From positions 3,906,001 through 3,970,000 of the forward strand of contig OZ199840.1 in assembly GCA_964304625.1 (NCBI GenBank): DNA of 64,000 bases. Direction: 5' to 3'. Origin of the DNA: Kudoa neothunni (lineage: Eukaryota; Cnidaria). The notes under the pieces were generated by a model. It was given only the letters and a program-made list of their open reading frames with translations. It made no database searches and had not been told where the DNA came from. A program made the translations under genes and the position numbers. Position 1 is the stretch's first letter. The number at the start of each line of letters is the position of its first letter. Shown here in pieces: positions 27,524-35,739 of the stretch.

Positions 27524-27689
27524 TCTTTCCAGGCTCTAATGATTAATTATATATGATTGAAATAATTGGTTACCTCCAATTGGTTGAGAATCAGGTAATA
27601 GGATTTCTCCAATCCACAAGAGTTGCGATGGATCCTAGGCGTCAATCCGATTGAATAAATGAATTTTTGCAATTATGCAACCAGTAATA

Positions 27690-27950
27690 AATCATTAAGA
27701 GTATTGTCTACATTGAAAAATTAACGTGGTTATTAACAATATTTTTACTTTTAATTTCATGTTTGAAATTTGGAACAGGGAACTTGATCTTATAGGAATG
27801 AATTTTCTACATTTTTTATTGTTGCAGCGCCATGTAACCTTGTCGAGCTTCATTTTGAGTTCTTTGACTAATTTTATCGTTCCAGTAGTACATTTTGTGC
27901 AAATGCCACTTCTGTTTTTTAAAAGATTAAACCCAATCAAAAACATTATA
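27690..27950 (-). pseudogene. Merlin transposase, N-terminal zinc-ribbon part
   Basis: An ATG at 27944-27946 opens 83 codons with a zinc-ribbon pattern CTKC...WRCNNKKCRKF followed by IRSSSLFQISNMKL. This is the same layout as the N-terminus of the second Merlin at 28.1 kb (CICG...RCPDCLKKQ...VGSIFENSKLPL). It ends in a stop before the catalytic part, which continues beyond the MULE at 26190. Confidence 0.65.
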
Positions 27951-28065
27951 AGGTCTTCTTTATTTTAGGAAATCTTATATATTTTACCAGTGATAAAGAC
28001 CTTTGTCATAGTTGCTTTTTAACCGCGTGTTTTGTCGTAAAAACGTGACGTTGTTTTTCTCAGTG

Positions 28066-29102
28066 GGCTATCTTTTACATAAAGGGACTGCGCTAGCAAA
28101 TTTTCGTGACACATTCGGAAAATGGCGGCATATCGAAGAAATTTTGATTTGAAGACCATAGATTCCATCAATATATTGGATTATGCTTATTTTAAATCTG
28201 ATACTGTGTACACAATAAAAAAATTACAAAATCTCGGTCTCATTTCTTCACAAAATAAGTGTATATGTGGGGCAATGATGCATCATGTTTCTAACAAAAA
28301 GTCGCAAGAGTTATTTTTTCCGATGTCCTGATTGTTTGAAAAAACAAAATCTTCGGGTTGGTTCAATATTCGAGAATTCAAAGCTACCGCTATGGAAACT
28401 GTTTATATTCTTCGTTATAAAGATACAATTTAGTAAGATTACGTATGAAGAAATTCAAAAACATGTAGAAATGATGTCAACTAAAACTATATGGGGCTGG
28501 AGTGAGTTGGTACGAAGTATCATTACTTTGAAAATTGCTTAAGAACATAAAAAAAAATTGGCGGGAGAAACGTCGTCGTCCTAATAGATGAGACCGCCGT
28601 AACAAGGCAGAAATATAATGTTGACAGGCTACTAAAAAACCAACAATATTGGATAGTCGGAGGAATAGATGATAACGGTGAATGTTTTTTCGAATTGACG
28701 AAGAAAAGTTCGAGTTCTGTCCTTGAAAACATCATCCTACATAACGTCGAAGAAAACTCCATCATATGGACTGACAAATGGAGAGGATATTGTCGTCTCA
28801 GTGATATTGGTTTTTTTCATGACACAGTTTGTCATAAATATTCATTCGTTTCTGGTACTGAAGTGCACATTAACAAAATAAAAGCTACTTGGGGTGGATT
28901 TAAAAGAAAATACCGAAACATAATAAACAAAAATGAAGAATCCCTATATGACTTCATATCTGATTATATTTTTCGTAAGAGGTACAAGGGAGTCGAATTT
29001 AGTGCATTTTTCAAAGAAATTATGAACAACTACTTAGTTTAAATTAGTTACACGATGTATGCCGGTTTTTTCGAGCGCAGTCCCTTTATGTAAAAGATAG
29101 CC
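28066..29102 (+). mobile_element. Merlin DNA transposon with 29-bp perfect TIRs
   Basis: The left TIR 28066-28094 (starting GGCTATCTTTTACATAAAGG) and right TIR 29074-29102 are exact inverted copies over 29 bp, flanking 1,037 bp. The interior encodes a Merlin transposase in three frame pieces. No clear 8-9 bp target duplication flanks the TIRs. Perfect TIRs with only a few coding lesions suggest it is much younger than the Merlin at 25.8-27.9 kb. Confidence 0.88.
28122..29042 (+). pseudogene. Merlin transposase, two frameshifts
   Basis: Starts MAAYRRNFDL at ATG 28122, with a zinc ribbon (CICG, then RCPDC) and catalytic text LIDETAV, WTDKWRGY and VHINKIKATWGGFKRKY before the stop at 29040-29042. 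The frame changes near 28290-28300 and again in an A-run at about 28550, where one frame stops at 28540-28542. Otherwise the sequence is full length for the family. The frameshifts could be true mutations or assembly errors in homopolymers. Confidence 0.8.
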
Positions 29103-29290
29103 GTTATTTTATGTATTACTATTACAGTCAACAACGATTACTGTGTAGCTGGATATTGCGCACTAATTTTAGTCATAATTAAATTTAACAATATCTCCAA
29201 ATCAAAGTGTATTGTCATTATTTGGTAATTTTTATTTTAAAGAAGTACAACGAAATTAAACGTTGGTTCCAAAGTTTCTCTATTTTTATA

Positions 29291-31462
29291 TTAACCCTCC
29301 GATGATTTTGAGGTAGAATCTATTCCAATGCGATTTTATAATTCATATATCTCCTTATGTTGGAAGTGTTGGAAGTGTTGGCGTTTAAGATTCTATGCGT
29401 TCCTGTAACATACATTTCTTTTTAGTTTTAGACTAAAACATTTTTTAAATATTTTGTATTCAAAAAATATATTGTATGTTTACCTCCTAAAGTATTTTGG
29501 GGTAGAAATTACTCCACCCATTTTTTTACGTTTAAATTTAAAAAAAATTATAAACATTCACATAATAATGTTTTTATAAACACAAATGAAATAAATGTAC
29601 ATATCTCACGTTAGATAATTGTGGTTTAATCTACTCCATTAATAATTCATTATAATCTGTATGTCGTAATTTTATATTATGGTTAGACTCATCCAAGTAA
29701 TTAAATATGGCTTTCAGCGCAAAAACATTAATTTTAGGAAATATTTATTTTGAACAACCTAAGAAACTGTTTGAAGAATGTATCGGACAATAAAATTTGT
29801 AGTTTTTTATCATTTTTTCGAGAACAAGACTCACATCGTGAACTTTCATGTTTACGGGTGGTTCCAAATGGGACATATTTGCTTTATTGATGTGCCTTTT
29901 TGCCGGTACATTGGTAGAATGTGTGGCCAACAACAATTTAAACAGTTCATGGAGTTGCACTGCGATCTCCCTTAGGAAGGTTCGTCCATTATTCGATTCA
30001 CCAAATATTTCTTCATACAATGCAAAAGCATTCACCAATGACTAGTCGACTATGCAAAAGAATACAACTAGAGGCCATCTACTTGTAAATCGACAAACAA
30101 AAACCGATGCGAGCATCCTGTCGATATTATGTACGCCGCCCTTAGTTTTATTATAATCCAATAGTAACTGAGGTTTGAACTTAAGGTATTTTCCAGCAAC
30201 AGAGTTATCATGTGTGAATGAAGTTAGAATAATCACAGATTTGCCTTTTTGCAACATATGATAACAGCATATTTATCGTGAAACGAAAAAATGATGGAAT
30301 AAAGAGGCCTTTTTCTTGAAGGTTGAAGATAAGATGGTATCTCTTTTTTGTTTTATCTCATTGCATCCAAAAAAGTCAACTATCTTTCCAACAATTTCTT
30401 CGCGAGAGGTATCGATGAGAAGAAATTATTAGCAACTACACTTTGGCCAGAATCAAACAAATGAGTTGTAAGGTTGAGTAAGATGTTTTCACCTGCGTTA
30501 GTTTGTCGGTTCAACTCAATTATTCTTTCCCAAGTAAACGCTGGCATTACAAACGTAATTGGTGATTGGATCAACCAATAGAAAAAATTCTTACCATAGT
30601 TTTCCAGCATCATGGGCATATACTGACGGAAAGGATATCTTCCCCGGAACGGAACCAATTGTTCATCGACTGTTACATCCTCATTAGGAACAAAACACTT
30701 AGGTAGCACGTCACTCCATTTCTCCCATATATCACGAATGGCACAGAATTTGTCCAACTTTTTACGTCATTCGCGTGTATTAAAGTTATCAAAATACATT
30801 GTTCGGAAAATATGTTTGAAGCGCCGAAATGAAAATAATTGCCGATAGATTTCTCTTCCTTCCTTCCTTCTGGCTGAATAACTCATTTATATGCTCCTCT
30901 CTGTCCTTATAGGGGGCTATGAGGATTAACAATCCCAAAAATCCCCTAATTTCTACCAAATCAAGATCGTACCATTAATCGCCTAAATGCTGTTTTCCAA
31001 ACCTATTTTTAAACAAAATGATTTCGTTACTGATTTCATCATTCGAAAATAATAAAAAACAGTCCAGCATGTTATTTTATTTCTGTTTGAACATAGGCAG
31101 TGGATATATTTTATTCTCCAAACCTTAGTCGGACAAGGCTTTGAAGCACTCCATTAAATACCATCTTTACTAGTAAGAACATCGATACCAACGTCGATTA
31201 TTTCTACTTCGTCTGAGAATTCTTCATCTTCGTAAATGTGACCTCCACGCTCATTGAAAAAACACACGATCACACACGCGCCAACATTAAATATATCACT
31301 TTTTCGTGAGGTTTAAACTAAATTTACGATTGGAAATTTGTTAGATTATAGTTTGAAAACATTGTAATATGTTTCGAATTTTAAACGAACAAAATAGTTG
31401 GGGTATTTTTTACCCCAAAGTACTTTACACGTACATAGTTTTTATGATCATCAGAGGGTCAA
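29291..31462 (-). mobile_element. piggyBac-type transposon, decayed
   Basis: A TTAA at 29291-29294 is followed by CCCTCCGATGATTTTGAGG. The opposite end, read on the minus strand from 31458, is CCCTCTGATGATCATAAAA, followed by TCAA in place of TTAA. The 2.17-kb interior contains minus-strand piggyBac transposase text. TIR plus TTAA targeting plus transposase make the family assignment firm. Confidence 0.85.
29745..31140 (-). pseudogene. piggyBac transposase remnant
   Basis: Segments in order on the minus strand: an N-terminal remnant (about 30.77-30.85 kb), then DKFCAIRDIWEKW and VTVDEQLVPFRGRYPFRQY with the first catalytic Asp, YGKNFFYW, a middle segment with GGVHNIDRMLA (30257-30042), and a C-terminal cysteine-poor segment ending 29745. 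Frame changes and stops between the segments (for example near 30380 and 30040) show it is non-functional. The apparent start at 30757 is TTG, not a real start. Confidence 0.8.
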
Positions 31463-32500
31463 TATTAATAAGTTAAGAATTCAATTATATATATATATAT
31501 ATCTATCAACGGTTAAAACTAAAATTTTAACCGGCAAAAATCGTAATATCCCAATAGTTGTAATTGGACTCATTTTAAAACTAATTTAAAACAGTGATTT
31601 TTTGGGAATATTATCATAAAAGTTTGTAACTCTTCTAAGCTCACATTAAAATAGATAATAAGAACAAAATCCTATTAAAGCCAATACTCAAAAGACTGCT
31701 AATATTATCGGAAATAAATAATTCAATTTGAAAATGAAACTACGCTGATTTAATCTGTTTCTGGTGCTCCTATCAATACAAATAAATGTATAACAAATAC
31801 ACAATGGATCTCATCTACATACTTAAACCTTTTAATTACTTTTTATCACTTTATATTACTACTATTATCTTCTTCATTACTCCTAAGTTCCATCGTAACA
31901 AGCGGCAACATTATTTTACAATAAAATGACACAATGTGTTATCTATAAAGCACATTTCAAAAGATAAGATGTTTCAGAAAGCTATCGCATAGTCATGATT
32001 CAAAATAACCTAAGTGTTTACATCCATAAACACATGAGTCCTCGCTCGTTTACTCTAAACAGGTAGGTGTTATTTCTAATGGTTTTCATGAGTAGGATAG
32101 CATCCGAGCTAACTACACTTAATTATGGTCATAAAAAATTTAATAATCTCTGATTCAATTGATTAAATTTGATAAAAATATGCGTTGTAATTGATAAAAT
32201 CTAAGATTGAAGGTGTGCGGTAGGTGGCAAAATAAATATTTGTATTCCCACAAGAATAGCTTCAACAGAAACTCGCAACAGAAAATCATTAAAATTGTAT
32301 GGTATATTTCTGAGGTTATTCAATACATTTTCAACACCCTACAAACAACAATAGCTTTATCTAACGTAACTGCTAGATAAATCGGCTTATAACGAAGATT
32401 AATATTGATAAACGATCGTATCTTCTATAATCAACGTAGGCTAGCGCCTAGTATAACAAAATTTTGGTTTTCTTGCGTTAATAGTCGTACCAACTCTATT
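31463..32500. other. Spacer upstream of the XBP1-like gene
   Basis: No supported gene. It should hold the promoter and possible 5' exons of the bZIP gene. A short TA run lies at 31487-31501. The open frame that reaches back to 32405 begins with TTG, so the first ATG at 32501 was preferred. Confidence 0.5.
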
Positions 32501-33599
32501 ATGACTGGATCCCATTCTACCCAAAGTAGTGACATATTGCTTAAACCAACACAATTATGCTCTCAATTCGAAAAAAAAATGAAAAGGTATGATGCCTGTT
32601 GTTGGCCCCTGAACGTGCTTATTTGCTCATATAGGAAACTAAAAAATCGTATATCTGCTCAGAACTCTAGAGAAAGACGTAGAAAGCAATTGGAAAATCT
32701 ACAAAAAACAATTAACGAGAAGGATCAATATATAACATTGTTAGAGTGTAAGATCGGTGAACTCGAGGTTGTAAATGGCGCCCTTTTAAAGATTGTGGCT
32801 CCAACAGTCAGTTTGGATGAACTTTGTTCACAAAAACTCACTGGAAATAACAATAATCACAACCTATCGCCCAACACTACTAATAATATCAGTTCTGCGA
32901 ACTACGGCTGTGGTTCGTTAAATTACTCCAACCTAGTATCAGGAGTTTCTCCATGTAATTTAGAAGCGATTACAGGCGTATCCAAGAATTGGATAACATG
33001 GGAGATGGTCTTGATGCTAAACATGTTGGGTTTTTTAACATCTGCAGTCAACCACTTCGCAGCACTGACTACGATGACAACTGTTTTAAATCATCAAATA
33101 CTGATCTATTGGAAACATTTAGAGAACTTTCGACTTCCAGATTATCCGCTAACCGTGGAAACCATATTGAAGTACCAACAGATAGATTATTAATCTCTTG
33201 TGATTAATAATCTGTAAATAGGTACAAATGGAAGCCCTTCAAACGGAAATCGTCGAATCCAGCGTCTCCTCAACCAATATCAAAGATTCTCCAGAACAAG
33301 CCGATAACAACATTGGCTCCACAGCAATATTGGGCTCATGCGGAGAAATATCAAAAGATGTCCCATCCACTAACACCATTACTAATCTTAGCTCTATTCT
33401 ACCACGTTTGCAACTCATATCCAATGAATCAGCCAACAACGAATGTTTTACCCGATCATCCTCCAATTGTTCAACCACATCGTTAGATCGTTTTCTCAGT
33501 GAATTGGGCTTTCCTAACCTAGACTCTAATGTTAATAACTTTTCCAATGGCGACGAACTATTTCACGAACTTTGCCCCTCCTACTTATTCAACCAGTAG
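32501..33599 (+). CDS. XBP1-like bZIP transcription factor, two overlapping frames (unspliced/spliced isoforms)
   Basis: Exons 32501-32586, 32635-33171 and 33222-33599 are joined across 48-nt (GTATGA...ATATAG) and 50-nt (GTACCA...AAATAG) introns. The bZIP lies at residues about 27-82: basic region MKRKLKNRISAQNSRERRRK, then a leucine-rich coil. After the bZIP, two frames stay open. Frame U continues through NWITWEMVLMLNMLGFLTSA, then past the 50-nt intron to TAG 33484-33486 (295 aa). Frame S is open from 32959, contains LLETFRELSTS, and joins exactly in frame to the C-terminal exon ending GDELFHELCPSYLFNQ (325 aa if 23 nt are removed). In XBP1 the IRE1 nuclease removes 23-26 nt to switch a DNA-binding but inactive form to an activator. 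The arrangement here fits that; the acidic/aromatic C-terminus resembles an activation tail. A normal 59-nt intron (32917-32975) could make the same frame change. Confidence 0.8.
33045..33067 (+). promoter_or_regulatory. Candidate IRE1-cleaved 23-nt intron in the bZIP mRNA
   Basis: CTG^CAG at 33042-33047 matches the CNG^CNG cleavage core. CTG^ACT at 33065-33070 matches only the CNG part. Cutting after 33044 and after 33067 removes 23 nt and moves the bZIP frame into the long downstream frame. In the interval 33045-33085 I found no other CNG site giving the right frame. The ends CAGT/ACTG can pair, inside a CATC/GATG stem (33039-33042 with 33073-33076). The known 23-nt length in fly and worm XBP1 agrees; this is still a prediction. 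Confidence 0.45.
33184..33213 (+). other. Perfect 12-bp hairpin inside the 50-nt intron of the bZIP gene
   Basis: AGATTATTAATC (33184-33195) and GATTAATAATCT (33202-33213) are exact inverted copies around a 6-nt loop. The hairpin fills most of intron 33172-33221, leaving the donor and the AAATAG acceptor outside. Retaining this intron would stop both frames (TAA at 33191 and 33205). Confidence 0.85.
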
Positions 33600-34035
33600 A
33601 CTTTTGAGTTTAGGTTCAACAGTCATTTTCATACTTTTCTGACTTCATTCATTTTCAGCGTGGAATATTTGCGTACCAAATATTATTAACATATGTTGGC
33701 GTTATTTTTTACACTTTTGATTTATATTACTTATATAACTGCAATAGATTTGTATGTAAATTTGCTGTAACCTAAGTTTTTATAGTCGGGGGTGCATTAA
33801 TCTATTTAAAATCGAGTTTAGGGTTACTTCTTTAAGTTTCTTCGTATTTTGTTGTCGTCTAGTTGTCATTAGAAACTAAGTAAAATTTTTATTTTTTATT
33901 GTTATTTTTCCTCTAATTTAAGTGGGCAATAATCGAAATGTGAACAACAAAGTCATTTATCTGAATATGACAAGATATTATCATAATAGATTTTGTGGAA
34001 AATTTGAATTAAATAATTTGGGCTTAAATAAATTC
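33600..34035. other. 3' flank of the bZIP gene
   Basis: T-rich DNA directly after the bZIP stop, probably 3' UTR. No clear AATAAA close to the stop and no further gene. Confidence 0.45.
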
Positions 34036-34503
34036 ATATTTACTTTCAAGGTTTATACTAGTTTAGCTACGGCAGAAGCCACTTGAGACGTAAATTCTGG
34101 TCCCAAAAGGTATGTACGCTTACATTATGACAATTTTTAATCCCATCTCTTCGCTCTTAGAGGCCAGAAATAATTAAAAATAATCAAAATTAATGACACT
34201 TGAACATAATTTACCGTGCAAATAGCCACTTTAAGTAGTATTATTATTATTGGGCTATATCATCAAAAGATAAACAAGGCATTAAAGAAAGATACTGACT
34301 ACAATTTTATAAAAAATTGTTAAATACTTATTTCTAAAATAGTTTTAAGAATTTCTGCCTAATTCTTATTGATTTAATAGCCTTGAATAATATAATTCCT
34401 TAGAAGTCCTGGAGTAAGTCACAAACCCGTAATGCAAAAATTGTCCATATCAAATTTTGATGCCACTTAATTCGCTCCCGGTTGAGAAACCCTGCTCTAG
34501 GGT
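34036..34503 (+). repeat. Interspersed repeat, copy 1 (hAT-like end)
   Basis: About 450 bp alignable by eye with 59453-59980. Shared landmarks in the same order are AAAAGGTATGTA, CATTATGACAAT, AATAACCACTTTAA-like, and a shared end around GGTTGAGAAACCCTGCTCTAG versus GATTGAGAACCCCTAGTCTAG. The TTGAGAACCC end resembles hAT terminal repeats. No coding capacity. Confidence 0.65.
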
Positions 34504-34518
34504 ATCAAAAAATGAACT

Positions 34519-34802
34519 ACCTCCAAAGATTTTGGGGTGTAATTGACCCCAGAGTTTTTTGAGTAAATTTAAACAAAAAATTGTAATGAATTTATTCGAA
34601 AAACATTATATGGTTCGACACATTACATTCAGATAAAAGTGTCATTACTCACATTACTAATCCTCATCAAACCTTATACGGCATAAGTCATCAGTTAACA
34701 ATTCTTCGATAAGGGACAAAAGTAAAAAAAACAATAAAAGTATATATGGTAGGATTAAAACTTGTCTGGGGTGAATTTCACCTCAAAATCATAGCGGGTT
34801 AA
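34519..34802. mobile_element. piggyBac-like MITE
   Basis: The left end ACCTCCAAAGATTTTGGGGT and the right end, read inverted from 34798, CCCGCTATGATTTTGAGGTG resemble each other and the ends of the 2.2-kb piggyBac at 29.3 kb (CCCTCCGATGATTTTGAGGT). A TTAA flanks the right end (34799-34802); the left TTAA is degraded. About 280 bp, no coding capacity. Confidence 0.6.
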
Positions 34803-35592
34803 TTCATTTGATACATATGATTTGTTATATGTGACTTATTCGCTTGAAATCCTAAGAAATATCACTCAACTTATTCGGCTGTGTAGTTCTGATTGGTGTG
34901 ACCTGTTCCATTAATAATGTGTGCATCGCAGAGGGCAGCACAACACCTCTGACCATATTTTTCGGCGGTAGTATGGGAATTAATCCAACTTAACATCCTC
35001 GTGTGAGAGGAAACGACCATTATTCAAAAACAAACCCCATTCAAATTAATTGTTTCTATGAGACTAAAAGAATCTTAATTAGCATTCACTTAATATAGAT
35101 TGAACAAATAGATTATTGAGATACTTTTCTCCTAAATCGAGACTTTTAAAGTATCATATTGAGGATTAAATGCGTTGAGACACAAGGTCAAAGTAATGCC
35201 TGAGATTTCGTACATTATAACTGAACCTTGTTATAATAAATAACTTAATTAAATTATTTAAATTTAGATACTAATTTTTAAAGTTAGTTAGCTCTAAAAC
35301 AGCGAATATTTCTTAAGATTGAAGAAAATGAGTTCGAGATCAGGTAATGGGATGGGATGGGATTAGGCATCCAAAAACCCCATCGTTGCGCTTCGTTTTC
35401 CACCAATACTTTTTTGATTGTTTTTAATAAAATAAAATTATATTGATAGCAAGCATTCAGTTAATTATGATAACATCAAATTTCGCTACCGAATCCCGAA
35501 TACAACACCGTCAGCATGCGTGAAATCTTCGTAACATTCTCACAAATCAATAAAACCCGCATTATTTTTCATATATTATCTTCTAAGTTAAT
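34803..35592. other. Gene-free spacer before the Ty3/gypsy element
   Basis: No supported gene. Contains a short GGGAT run at 35346-35365 (three to four imperfect units). Confidence 0.5.
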
Positions 35593-35597
35593 TAGAT

Positions 35598-35714
35598 TGT
35601 AACGCGGCAGCGACAAGCTATAGAAAACACGGTTCAACAAAACTAACCACGCCACCGACGACGAACCTCGACCATAACATAAAGGTGATGATTAATTATA
35701 TTAGGTTCACTACA
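35598..35714 (-). repeat. 3' LTR (117 bp)
   Basis: Forward-strand TGTAACGCGG...TTCACTACA, ending TG...CA as LTRs do. Identical to 39647-39763. It is the 3' LTR because the genes read on the minus strand. Confidence 0.93.
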
Positions 35715-35739
35715 TTACTCCCCCTTTTAGAATAATGGA

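Noticed and set aside
33060-33083. Stretch CGCAGCACTGACTACG resembling the vertebrate XBP1 IRE1 site
   Set aside because: Cutting at CGCAG and the following CTG would remove 24 nt and leave the frame unchanged, so it cannot be the frame switch; the resemblance may be chance.
33200-33221. 22-nt GT...AG interval as an intron
   Set aside because: Too short for the spliceosome and it does not connect the open frames; the 50-nt intron 33172-33221 does.
35340-35370. GGGAT run resembling telomere repeats
   Set aside because: Only three or four imperfect units inside ordinary spacer.
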